NCBI GenBank assembly: GCA_028291345.1
Contig: JAQGIF010000069.1
Coordinates: 1 to 47,643, forward strand
DNA length: 47,643 nt
Direction of reading: 5' to 3'
DNA from: Rhodospirillales bacterium
GTDB lineage: Bacteria; Pseudomonadota; Alphaproteobacteria; BOG-932; Roseiterribacteraceae
The notes under the pieces were generated by a model. The model was not told where the DNA came from. It did no database searches and saw only the letters and a list, made by a program, of their open reading frames with translations. Position 1 is the stretch's first letter; every line of letters begins with the position of its first letter. Below, piece by piece: positions 26,144 to 33,975 of this stretch. The translations under genes were made by a program, and so were the position numbers.

Positions 26144-27502
26144 CTATCGCCCCATATACTCGGCCAGCGTCTGGTGCATATGGCGGATGCGGAGTTCCTG
26201 ATAGACCGACAACGTGATTTTTCCGGTGCGGCTGGCGCGTAAGCCCCTTTGCACGCGGGGCATCATGTCCGCGTCCTGGTCGATGATGGGGCCGTAATAG
26301 CTGAGTTCCGCCACGTCTGTGAAATGCTCGTCCGGGCCGAGGATGCGGGTCGCGGCGGATGGCGGCTTGGCGCCCTCGGCGTAGGGCAACAGCAGCCAGA
26401 CCTCGAAGATCGACTTATTCGGATCGTCGCCGTCGGGGCGGGAGCGATAGGCGAGCGGCGAGCCGAAGCCGCCGAAGACGATGAAGTTGGGGAACAGGCT
26501 GTACTGGATTACATCGAGGATTTCGGAATCGCTCAAGTGACCCAGATCGACGCGGAATGTGTCGCCATAGAGAGCCCGCAGCCGCGCGACGATACGGCTT
26601 CGCGGTGTTTCGCCGGGCGCCAGCGGGCCGTCGGCACAGAGCCCGAATTTGGCGGCAGCGGCGACAGTGCGTTCGGGCGTCGTCTTGCCGGCCAGATGCG
26701 GGCTGGCGACGCCCGAGGGGTTGATCATCCGGGAGATATGCCGCTTGCCGGACCACACATCATATTGCGAGTTCACGTCGCCGAAAAAGGGCAGCGATTC
26801 CGGGTGCAGGCCGATGACATGGAAGGTCTCGATAAAGGCCTCGACCGTGACCTTCCAATTGCAGTCGAGATGCTTGACCACATGCGCCGCCGTGAAGCGC
26901 TGCTCCATCGGCCAGCGGATGAAATGCTCGGGTAGGCCTTCGAGATACTCCTCCAGCGGCGGCGCATCCGGATCGAAATTGACGAAGACGAAACCGCCCC
27001 ACAGGGCCAGCTTGACCGGCGTTAGCGCGAAGGCGTCGGGGGCGGCGTCGCTGAAATCCCAGTCGCAGGTCAGTTGCTTCAGTGCGCCGTCATTGGCCCA
27101 AGTCAACCCATGGAAGCGGCAGCGTATTTTGGGTGCGTTGCCATGGCCGTCACACAGCCGTGTGCCGCGATGGGGGCAGGAATTGACGAACGCGCGCAGC
27201 GTTCCCTCTTTTCCGCGAACGATCAAAGCTGACTGGTCGACAATGTCGTAAACGGTGAAATCCCCTGGCTTAGGCTGCTCATCTTCTCGCGCTGCAACTT
27301 GCCAGCAGCGGGACCAGACGGTTTCGACTTCGCGTCGATGAAAGGCGGGGTCGGTATAGGCATCGATCCGGAACGCAGCGCCGCCCATCGCCGTAACATC
27401 GCCTTCGCCCAGGAAGGTGGGGGCGGGGTGCGCATCCGCCGCTAATATCTCCGCCGTCGAAAGGCCTGGACACCGGGCGGCGCGCCCTAGATCGTCTGGC
27501 AT
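26144..27502 (-). CDS. Rieske non-heme iron oxygenase, alpha subunit
   Basis: A 452-residue ring-hydroxylating oxygenase large subunit. The Rieske [2Fe-2S] ligands are C109-P-H111 (NSCPHRGTRLC) and C128-R-F-H131. The mononuclear iron site is ETFHVIGLHPE with His228 and His233. The residue three before His228, which bridges Rieske and iron centres between subunits and is Asp in naphthalene-type enzymes, is Glu here, as in the carnitine oxygenase CntA group. The start has GGGGGA upstream. There is no ferredoxin, reductase or beta subunit nearby, so it must borrow electron-transfer partners. Possible substrates are aromatic acids, quaternary amines or O-methyl ethers; none can be fixed from sequence. 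Confidence 0.9.
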   Translation of the reverse strand: MPDDLGRAARCPGLSTAEILAADAHPAPTFLGEGDVTAMGGAAFRIDAYTDPAFHRREVETVWSRCWQVAAREDEQPKPGDFTVYDIVDQSALIVRGKEGTLRAFVNSCPHRGTRLCDGHGNAPKIRCRFHGLTWANDGALKQLTCDWDFSDAAPDAFALTPVKLALWGGFVFVNFDPDAPPLEEYLEGLPEHFIRWPMEQRFTAAHVVKHLDCNWKVTVEAFIETFHVIGLHPESLPFFGDVNSQYDVWSGKRHISRMINPSGVASPHLAGKTTPERTVAAAAKFGLCADGPLAPGETPRSRIVARLRALYGDTFRVDLGHLSDSEILDVIQYSLFPNFIVFGGFGSPLAYRSRPDGDDPNKSIFEVWLLLPYAEGAKPPSAATRILGPDEHFTDVAELSYYGPIIDQDADMMPRVQRGLRASRTGKITLSVYQELRIRHMHQTLAEYMGR

Positions 27503-27604
27503 CAGAATTTCCCCCGCCTCGTTCGTTGCGGGAAGATTAGGCCGATGGCGGCCGGGTGCCAATCATTGTTGCACAGCCGGCCGCCAGCGGGCCTCAGCAC
27601 GGCC

Positions 27605-28069
27605 TCAGTTAGCGGCTATCAGGGCAGTCATCTGGTCGGCGCAGATGCCCCAGCCGACGTGAAAACCCATCTTCTCGTGAGTCTCCTTATCCTCCGCGGT
27701 CCAATGGCGGACGCGGGCGGTATAGCGGGTCTTGCCGTCCTCGTCCTCGAAAGTCAGGATCACCGTCATGAACGCCTTGGCGGACGGCTTCCAGGCCTCG
27801 GTATAGGCGTCGGTGAAGACGAGGCGCTCGTTCGGCACGACCTCCAGATAGACGCCAGAGTTGGGCATGTTCTGGCCTTCAGGGCTGCGCATTACCACCA
27901 GGTTAGTGCCGCCGGGCCGAACGTCGAGTTCGGCATGTGGCGTGGTCCAGGGCAGGGGGGCGAACCATTGCTTCAACTGCTCGACGTCGGTCCAGGCGCG
28001 ATAGACCTTGGCGCGAGGTGCGTCGATCAGGCGGGTCAGGACGAGCTCATAGTCGGACGTGTTGCTCAT
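27605..28069 (-). CDS. SRPBCC (AHSA1-like) domain protein of the sigma-factor operon
   Basis: A 154-residue protein of the AHSA1/START-like fold: LTRLIDAPRAKVYRAWTDVE, QWFAPLPW, LDVRPGG, GVYLEVVPNERLVFTD, and the ending KMGFHVGWGICADQMTALI, a pattern typical of SRPBCC proteins linked to ECF42 sigma factors. It is the last gene of the minus-strand run YciI-sigma-DoxX-VOC relic-SRPBCC. Its ligand is unknown. AGGAGAC-like bases (revcomp of gtctcc) lie just before the start. Confidence 0.87.
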   Translation of the reverse strand: MSNTSDYELVLTRLIDAPRAKVYRAWTDVEQLKQWFAPLPWTTPHAELDVRPGGTNLVVMRSPEGQNMPNSGVYLEVVPNERLVFTDAYTEAWKPSAKAFMTVILTFEDEDGKTRYTARVRHWTAEDKETHEKMGFHVGWGICADQMTALIAAN

Positions 28070-28091
28070 GTCAGTCTCCTTTGAATGATGA

Positions 28092-28357
28092 TCAGGGTTC
28101 GTCGTAGGGGCGTCTGAGAGCGCCGATATCGAGTTTCGTCATAGTCAGAACGGCCGGGACGATCTGCCAGGAAACACAGAACCCATCCTGCAGCCATCCG
28201 CATTGGCCGGGCTCGCCGCCGTTAGCGGTGAGGCTATCCCAGTAATGGTCGACCTCTTGCTGCTGAGGACTTCGAAGTCCGGGAAGACCGATTTATAGAG
28301 ATCGACCATCTCCTCCACATTGTTGTCGCACCGCAGACAGGGTGTGATTTTATTCAT
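28092..28357 (-). pseudogene. Decayed PhnB-like VOC (glyoxalase fold) gene with internal deletions and frameshift
   Basis: It starts as a normal PhnB-type VOC protein (MNKITPCLRCDNNVEEMVDL-YKSVFPDFEVLSS), and the reading frame then continues into nonsense and stops at 28145. In another frame, from the same point, the typical C-terminal part appears: QEVDHYWDSLTANGGEPG, CGWLQDGFCVSWQIVP, then TMTKLDIGALRRPYDEP and a stop at 28092. About 60-70 residues that normally separate the two parts are missing, and a second short stretch seems lost between SWQIVPAVL and TMTKLDI. VOC, DoxX and SRPBCC genes commonly accompany ECF42 sigma factors, so this was once a functional operon member. Confidence 0.82.
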
Positions 28358-28440
28358 CGGATTGGCTCCTTCGGTTGCGTTTTGTCGTCTGATCCAAGGA
28401 CGAAGCTGGCGGCGTCGTGCCGACAGATCGGCAAAACTAT

Positions 28441-28854
28441 TTATCGGCGCAGCGGAAAGACCGCGCGCAGTTTGGCGTCGCGCAGCCACAAACCGCCCCA
28501 CGCGAGAACGCCCAGATAGATACCGAAGAGTATGTGGCTGAAGAGCGGCGAGCCGACCCGCAAATGCGTCGCCACCGCCCCGCCGAACAAGCCGGTCAGC
28601 AGCACTGCGCCTAGAATTGCGGTGCGTGGATAAAGATACAGCGCCAGCAGGATGGCCTCCATCACCCCGAGCGGGAACCCGACCTCGGCGTCATACCCTA
28701 GCGGGATCAGCGTGTCGGCGACGATCTTCATCTTGATCAGCTTGATCACCGCATCGAAGACCATGAAGAGGGTGAAAAGCACGGTCATGGCGCAACCGGC
28801 CAGATATGCGAGCCTTTCCGCTTTCGGTGCGGTGGGATGCAGGGTGGTATCCAT
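28441..28854 (-). CDS. DoxX-like four-helix membrane protein
   Basis: A 137-residue inner-membrane protein with four hydrophobic helices: LAYLAGCAMTVLFTLFMVFD, VGFPLGVMEAILLALYLY, ILGAVLLTGLFGGAVATHL and SHILFGIYLGVLAWGGLWL. The F-D-A-V-I-K-L turn and G-Y-D-A-E-V-G segment fit the DoxX-like group often found with ECF42 sigma factors. GGAG lies before the chosen ATG. It may be co-transcribed with the sigma factor 66 bases upstream. The substrate or role is unknown, perhaps membrane redox stress. Confidence 0.84.
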   Translation of the reverse strand: MDTTLHPTAPKAERLAYLAGCAMTVLFTLFMVFDAVIKLIKMKIVADTLIPLGYDAEVGFPLGVMEAILLALYLYPRTAILGAVLLTGLFGGAVATHLRVGSPLFSHILFGIYLGVLAWGGLWLRDAKLRAVFPLRR

Positions 28855-28920
28855 TTGATGTTCTCCAGTTCGTTGGTTCCTAGCCAGAGGACGAAAGAGG
28901 CGTCGGCCAGCCGACACCGG

Positions 28921-30177
28921 TCAGGAGATTTTCTTCAGACCGCTGTCGCGGATCAGCCTGTCGAGATTCTGGCGGATATGGGCGGCCTCGGCGGGCGTGC
29001 CGGCGAGTGCAATGGCTTGGTCGAAGGCGATACGGGCTTCGTCGGCGCGGCCAAGCTGCAGCAGGAGCGCACCCCTGGCCCCATGGAAATAGAAATAGCC
29101 GGATAGCCGCGCGGCTAGCGGTTCGACCATCGCCAGCGCCAAATCTGGACCATGCACTTTACTTACGGCAACGGCGCGATTCAGCGTGATCACCGGCGAT
29201 GGCTGCATGCGCTCCAAGGCGGCATAGAGCGCCTCGATCCCGGCCCAATCGGTGTCCTGCGCCCGCGCCGCGCGGGCATGCAGGGCAGCGATGGCAGCCT
29301 GGACCTGATAGGGCCCGGTCCGACGGTTGCGCATCGCCTTGTCGATCAGCGCCAGCCCCTCAGCTATCAGCTTGCCGTCCCAAAGGCTGCGGTCCTGGTC
29401 TTCCAGCAGAACGATCTCGTCGGCCGCGTCGAGCCGGGCAGCGGCGCGGGCATGCTGCAGCAGCATCAGGGCGGTCAGCCCCATCATCTCGGGCTCGGTC
29501 TGGAATAGGCGCAGCAGCAGCCGGGCCAACCGGATCGCCTCGCCGCAGAATTGGCTGCGCGCCGAGCCATCCTCAGCGGAATAGCCGGCATTGAACACGA
29601 GATAGATCATGGCAGACACGGCGGCCAGTCTTTCGCTTCTCTCGAGTGCGCTCGGCACGTCATAGGCGACGTTGGCCTGGGCAATGCGGGCCTTAGCGCG
29701 GGTGATGCGCTGTTCCATCGCCGCCTCGCCGACCAGGAAGGCTCTTGCAATCTGCGGCACGGTCAGGCCGCATACGATGCGCAGTGCTAGCGCGATCTTC
29801 TGGGTGTCCGGCAGCTCGGGCTGGCAGCAGATGAATAGCAGCCGCAATATGTCGTCACGGTAATGGGATCCGTCCAGCCGCTCGGCCAAAGCCGTTTCGA
29901 CATCCTCGAGGTCGGAGAGGGTTTCCTCGTCCGGCATCTCGACCTGCCTGGCCCCCCGCCGGACACAATCTAGCGCGGCATTGCGCCCGACCAGGATCAG
30001 CCAGGCTTTCGGGTCACGCGGCGGGCCGTTGACCGGCCAGCTTTTCAGCGCCCGAAGGCAGGCGTCCTGGTATGCCTCCTCGGCGACATCCAGATTGCGG
30101 AAATAGCGTAGCAATGCCCCCAACACCTGGGGCCTCGCGGCGGTCAGCGCCGCGTTGATCCATGCCAGATCGCTCAT
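28921..30177 (-). CDS. ECF42-type RNA polymerase sigma factor with long C-terminal extension
   Basis: A 418-residue extracytoplasmic-function sigma factor. Sigma-2 is at residues about 10-75 (AEEAYQDACLRALKSWPVNG, LILVGRNAALDCVRR) and sigma-4 at about 115-165 (LALRIVCGLTVPQIARAFLV, MEQRITRAKARI). A C-terminal ~230-residue TPR-like extension has the family marks YQVQAAIAALHA and SPVITLNRAVAVS. This is the ECF42 group, usually encoded with DGPF/YciI proteins instead of an anti-sigma factor, as here: its ATG overlaps the YciI stop by ATGA. The extension is thought to control activity. It likely drives its own operon; the target promoter was not identified. Confidence 0.93.
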   Translation of the reverse strand: MSDLAWINAALTAARPQVLGALLRYFRNLDVAEEAYQDACLRALKSWPVNGPPRDPKAWLILVGRNAALDCVRRGARQVEMPDEETLSDLEDVETALAERLDGSHYRDDILRLLFICCQPELPDTQKIALALRIVCGLTVPQIARAFLVGEAAMEQRITRAKARIAQANVAYDVPSALERSERLAAVSAMIYLVFNAGYSAEDGSARSQFCGEAIRLARLLLRLFQTEPEMMGLTALMLLQHARAAARLDAADEIVLLEDQDRSLWDGKLIAEGLALIDKAMRNRRTGPYQVQAAIAALHARAARAQDTDWAGIEALYAALERMQPSPVITLNRAVAVSKVHGPDLALAMVEPLAARLSGYFYFHGARGALLLQLGRADEARIAFDQAIALAGTPAEAAHIRQNLDRLIRDSGLKKIS

Positions 30178-30569
30178 GCCGAGCCGGTGTCGCGTTTATC
30201 AAGGGTCCGCCGATCGGGGTTGTACAGAGCGATCGGCCTGATCTCGTAGGCACCCCCCGGATTGGCCGAGGCCAGTTCGCGAGCGATGCCCAACGCTTCC
30301 TCAAGGTTGGCGACCTCGATCACGTAAAATCCCAGCAGCTGCTCCTTGGTCTCGGCGAACGGCCCGTCGATGACCAAAGGCGGCTCCTGCGACTTGCGCA
30401 GAGTGGTGGCGGCGGTGGTCGGTAGCAGACGCAGCGATGTCCCCATCTTGCCGGCCTCGACCAGCCGGTCCTGGACGAGGGCCAGCCGGTCCATGACCGC
30501 CTTGTCCTCCTCCTGGCTCCACGACCAAACGACGTCTTCCTCATTATAGCAGAGTATGGCGTACAGCAT
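30174..30569 (-). CDS. YciI/DGPF-domain protein paired with the ECF42 sigma factor
   Basis: A 131-residue protein of the YciI-like fold with the name-giving D-G-P-F motif in LVIDGPFAETKEQLLGFYVI, and an N-terminal MLYAILCYNEE strand. Such proteins are the usual partners of ECF42 sigma factors, possibly as sensors or enzymes in the stress response. It is the first gene of the operon and is coupled to the sigma gene by a four-base overlap. The start is the ATG with GGAG upstream; the frame upstream is noncoding. Confidence 0.9.
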   Translation of the reverse strand: MLYAILCYNEEDVVWSWSQEEDKAVMDRLALVQDRLVEAGKMGTSLRLLPTTAATTLRKSQEPPLVIDGPFAETKEQLLGFYVIEVANLEEALGIARELASANPGGAYEIRPIALYNPDRRTLDKRDTGSA

Positions 30570-30674
30570 TCCGTCGGCTCCCGGTTTTCCATAGGACGCA
30601 CGACTATGCCCGCAGCCGACAGTGTGGAGCAAAAATATCCGCGAAGCTATTCGATCCGCTGCCGTTCTACGGCG

Positions 30675-30884
30675 TCAGTTCCGTTGGCAACGGCCGGGAA
30701 CGCGCCGGTGATGCCAGCGGTGGGCGGGGACCCAATGTGTGTGACGCCCGCAGCGCCGATCCACCTGCTGAAGCGCTGCATGGTCGGCGGGATCGGAAAC
30801 CGCCGGTCCCATCGGGGCGGCATATGAAATGGCGGGAACGGCGAAAATGGTGGCCGCCGTAAGAACAAGCGGAGCAAAGCGCAT
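30675..30884 (-). CDS. Small secreted protein with a His/Trp/Arg-rich C-terminus
   Basis: A 69-residue protein with a clear signal peptide (MRFAPLVLTAATIFAVPAIS, cleavage after SYA). The mature part ends in a basic segment HTHWVPAHRWHHRRVPG. The repeated H-W-V-P-x-H type motif is seen in small periplasmic proteins of sphingomonads. The strong GGAGG site five bases before the ATG supports it as real. No function is known; metal binding through the histidines is possible. Confidence 0.65.
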   Translation of the reverse strand: MRFAPLVLTAATIFAVPAISYAAPMGPAVSDPADHAALQQVDRRCGRHTHWVPAHRWHHRRVPGRCQRN

Positions 30885-30983
30885 AGGAACCTCCAGCTTT
30901 GTGGCTGCGGGAGAAACCCGTGACCGCGCGGAATTGATCCCGCCACGGCGGTCTCGGTCCGGCCAGCGCTGCCCGGCGCCAGA

Positions 30984-31349
30984 CTATTGAGGGGACGCTC
31001 CGGGTGTAGAGCCATGCTGTACCGGGCCGGATGACTCTGGCGCTCCTTTTCCCGATTCCGTCTTCTGCTTTGCATGTTTGCCCATTGCTGATCGTGGCGT
31101 CCCGGGCACCGCCGAGGCCGATCCTTGCACGCTTGGTATCGCCGAGGCCGAGCCGACCGCAGATGGCATGGTACGGCCTGCCGAACCGAATGGCGCCGAT
31201 GGCCCGGTATTCGGGACCGGCGTGCCGACGCCGGAATTGCCACCGGGGTTTTCGGCGCCGCCCGCTCCCGCGCTGTTGCTCGTCGATTGGGCTAGCGACG
31301 GTCCGGTCAATGCGAGGATGAGCGCGGATGCTGCGAAAATGATTTTCAT
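30984..31349 (-). CDS. Small secreted Ser/Gly/Pro/Ala-rich protein
   Basis: A 121-residue protein with signal peptide MKIIFAASALILALTGPSLA and a low-complexity mature chain (Ser, Gly, Ala, Pro, Asn) with repeats of SAxP, such as GSASAIPSVQGSASAVPGTP. It has no hydrophobic core segment, so it is probably unstructured in the periplasm or outside the cell. A GGAGGG ribosome-binding site five bases before the ATG supports the start; longer frames upstream are artefacts. The function is unknown. It is 99 bases from the small gene at 30675 on the same strand. Confidence 0.7.
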   Translation of the reverse strand: MKIIFAASALILALTGPSLAQSTSNSAGAGGAENPGGNSGVGTPVPNTGPSAPFGSAGRTMPSAVGSASAIPSVQGSASAVPGTPRSAMGKHAKQKTESGKGAPESSGPVQHGSTPGASPQ

Positions 31350-31563
31350 GATGCCCTCCACCGTATGCAGTTCCGAATATGCTTTCCCGTGTGGATCGCC
31401 AACGAACCAGCCGAAGTTCCGTTCCGTCGCTGAGCAACCGGACAAGGGGCGCCTCGAGCTTGCGGCCATCGGAACCAGCGTGCCTGCGAAACCTTTTCTA
31501 TTCGACCGCCATGCCGGGCGAACGCTGGCGCTCCAGTCAGGGGCGGCGCGATGGGAGAGGCAA

Positions 31564-32013
31564 ATGCGTGAAACAACGGCTGAAGTTTCGAAAATCGTCG
31601 CGGCGCCGCCGGCCGAGGTGTGGAGGGCGCTGACGACACCAGAGTTGCTCAAGGCGTTCTTTTTCGGAGCCGACGTGAAGAGCCGCTGGAAGCTTGGCGA
31701 TCCGATCACGATGAGCGGCTCCTTCAAGGACAAGGCGTACGAGGATAAGGGCAAGATCCTCGGCATCGAGCCGGAGAAGAGGCTGGAGTTCTCGCACTGG
31801 AGCCCGCTGGCCGGTACGGCCGATAGCCCGGAAAATTACCATGTCGTCAGCTTCACATTGACGCCGCAGCGCAAGAACACCAAGGTTACTCTCGTCCAAA
31901 GCAACCTGACGGGCGAGATCAAGCCCGGCGACCGCGAGCACCGAGCCGAATACGAAAAAAACTGGCAGGGCGTTCTTGATGGGCTTGCCGACCTGTTCAG
32001 CGATGGAAGGTGA
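31564..32013 (+). CDS. SRPBCC (AHSA1-like) domain protein
   Basis: A 149-residue AHSA1-like protein: EVSKIVAAPPAEVWRALTTP, FFFGADVKSRWKLGDPI, the E-P-E-K-R-L-E-F-S-H-W strand and a C-terminal helix WQGVLDGLADLF. The ATG with GGGAGAGG upstream is chosen; the open frame from 31078 has no start signals. It is followed 86 bases later by an SDR gene on the same strand and may be co-transcribed with it. The ligand is unknown. Confidence 0.87.
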   Translation: MRETTAEVSKIVAAPPAEVWRALTTPELLKAFFFGADVKSRWKLGDPITMSGSFKDKAYEDKGKILGIEPEKRLEFSHWSPLAGTADSPENYHVVSFTLTPQRKNTKVTLVQSNLTGEIKPGDREHRAEYEKNWQGVLDGLADLFSDGR

Positions 32014-32099
32014 TTTCAAACTCGGTGCCACCGTGATTAAGCTGCCGATAAAGGCCGCGATCCCGTTGAGGGGCGCATTGTCGGGGGGAAACGGGCGTC

Positions 32100-32882
32100 A
32101 TGGCGAGACTGGCGGACAGGGTGGCGTTGATTGTGGGGGCCGGAACCGGGATCGGCCGGGCGACGGCGGGCCTGTTTGCGGCTGAGGGTGCCAAGGTTGT
32201 GGTGACCATGCGCAGCGAGGCCAATGGCAAGAAGGCGGTGGACGAGATTCGCGCCGTCGGCGGTGAGGCGTCGTATGTCGTGGGCGATGCCGGAAACAGA
32301 GAAGACTGCGCCCATATGGTGGCCGAGACGCAGCGCATTTACGGAAAGCTGGACATACTGGTCCATAACGCGGCCTTCCTGGCGCCTGGACCGGTCGATA
32401 CCCTGTCCGACGACGATCTGGACCGGGCGATATCCACCAATTTAAAGGCCTGCTTCTGGCTGGTCCGAGCCGCGGTGCCCTTCCTGAGACAGGCCGGCGG
32501 CAGTGGGCGGGTTATCGTCACCACGACTCCGGCGATGCGGACCGCCGTCTCGGGGTTGAGCGCCTATATCGCGACCAAGGTCGGCATCAACGGCTTTGTC
32601 CGCAGCGTGGCTCTGGATCTGGCGCCTCACAGGATCACAGTCAATGAGATCGGACCCGGCTTCACGGTCACGGAAATGTCGGGCGAGCATCTGACGCCGG
32701 AAACGCTCGAGAATCTGCGAAAGCTGGTGCCGCTCGGCCGCCTGGGTTTGCCCGAGGACATCGCCAAGGGCATGCTGTTCCTGGCTTCCGATGACGCCGC
32801 TTATATCACCGGCCACAGCCTGGTGATCGATGGCGGCGGCACGCTGCAGCATATTTCGGAGAATACGCTGCGGATCGAATAG
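32100..32882 (+). CDS. SDR family oxidoreductase
   Basis: A 260-residue classical SDR: VGAGTGIGRATAGLFAAEGA, V-H-N-A-A-F, the catalytic Y-I-A-T-K, and ASDDAAYITGHSLVIDGG at the C-terminus. As in the SDR at 4152, the position 13 residues before the catalytic Tyr is Thr, not Ser (I-V-T-T-T-P). The two proteins look like paralogues from one subfamily. The substrate is unknown. GGGGGAAA lies upstream of the ATG. Confidence 0.9.
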   Translation: MARLADRVALIVGAGTGIGRATAGLFAAEGAKVVVTMRSEANGKKAVDEIRAVGGEASYVVGDAGNREDCAHMVAETQRIYGKLDILVHNAAFLAPGPVDTLSDDDLDRAISTNLKACFWLVRAAVPFLRQAGGSGRVIVTTTPAMRTAVSGLSAYIATKVGINGFVRSVALDLAPHRITVNEIGPGFTVTEMSGEHLTPETLENLRKLVPLGRLGLPEDIAKGMLFLASDDAAYITGHSLVIDGGGTLQHISENTLRIE

Positions 32883-32957
32883 GCGGAGTTTTGACGGACC
32901 GAATCAGCCCGATTGCCGTTCAAAAATCGCGCGCGAGTCCGCGCAGTTCGACGACTC

Positions 32958-33653
32958 TCAGTGCCCACGGTCCCAATGCAACTGACGGCCGAGATCGTCG
33001 AGCCGATCCATCAGACTTGCCTGATGGTCATCGCTCAAGTTGCCGCGGTCACGCCGCCTATAGCGGGCCTCGTCCTGCCGAATACTCCGCAGCTGCCGGA
33101 GGGCCTGACCCGCCTCGCCCCGGTCGAGCGAGCCATCGGCCATGCCGTCGTGAATCTTCCGATCGAGCCAATCTTCCCGCTCGTCCAGGCTTTTCGGCGC
33201 GCGGTCCCCGAAGTCGCCACGGTCCCTATCGTGACCGCCGCGATCCGCCTGGTCCTTGTCCCGTGAACGATCACCCGCTTCGCGCGTCTGCTGGTCGATT
33301 TGGCGATCCAGGCTGGCAAGCCGGTCGCGCAGATAGTCGTGGTCGGCCTCCGTAAGGCGCCCGCCATGGCGGGCACGCAGATCGTCCTGCTGGGCGCGGA
33401 TGGTCCGCAATTCATTGAAGGCGCGGTCGGCCTGATCGCGATCGATCCGCCGCTCGTTGACGCCCCGTTCGACGACATCCGTTAGGTGCCGTTCCTGATC
33501 GTTCAGATCGCGCTCGCCGGGATCCGCGGGCGGATTGCCCAATAATGCACGCAATCCGCGCATGGCGTCCTCCGAACTGGGATTTTGCGCATAAGATGGC
33601 GCCGCCGCAAGTAATGCGGTGGTGGCGAACGCAATAGTCAAGAAATGTTTCAT
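32958..33653 (-). CDS. Secreted, highly charged protein with two internal repeats
   Basis: A 231-residue protein with signal peptide MKHFLTIAFATTALLAAAPS. The mature part is very rich in Asp and Arg. Two homologous segments are visible: RRIDRDQADRAFNELRTIRA...LTEADHDYLRDRLASLDRQI, and GSLDRGEAGQALRQLRSIRQ...LSDDHQASLMDRLDDLGRQL, joined by a DKDQADRGGHDRDRGDFGD linker. Each repeat is predicted as a pair of helices. Such proteins are common but uncharacterised in sphingomonads. No enzyme motif is seen. It is convergent with the SDR gene. Confidence 0.78.
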   Translation of the reverse strand: MKHFLTIAFATTALLAAAPSYAQNPSSEDAMRGLRALLGNPPADPGERDLNDQERHLTDVVERGVNERRIDRDQADRAFNELRTIRAQQDDLRARHGGRLTEADHDYLRDRLASLDRQIDQQTREAGDRSRDKDQADRGGHDRDRGDFGDRAPKSLDEREDWLDRKIHDGMADGSLDRGEAGQALRQLRSIRQDEARYRRRDRGNLSDDHQASLMDRLDDLGRQLHWDRGH

Positions 33654-33975
33654 TTTGTTACCTTGTCCGCTTTGCGTCTGAATGGCTGCATTTCAGTGTA
33701 GGATCACATCATCTCGCCAAATAGTTCCAGAAGACGGTGAATGGCGTGCAGGAGCATCGCGATCACCATTCTGTAATTTCGCGCCGCGAGGGTTTGGAGG
33801 CGCAGCAGATGCCGCGCCGTAGCATTCCCACCGGGTGCGATTGCCGAAATGTGCTGTGTTCCCGGCCACGATCAAAATTGTGCGGCCGAAACCGCAGTGA
33901 GGAACGTGGTAATTCTTGCCATTCGGGCCGTATCGTCGCGATGGTCGTCGTCACTATGCCGAACCCGGGGCCGCC
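33654..33975. other. 322-base intergenic region
   Basis: It is divergent between the charged secreted protein and the POT transporter. No convincing gene or hairpin was seen. The stretch just before the transporter start is open in its frame but lacks a ribosome-binding site and encodes an Arg/His-rich peptide. Confidence 0.4.
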
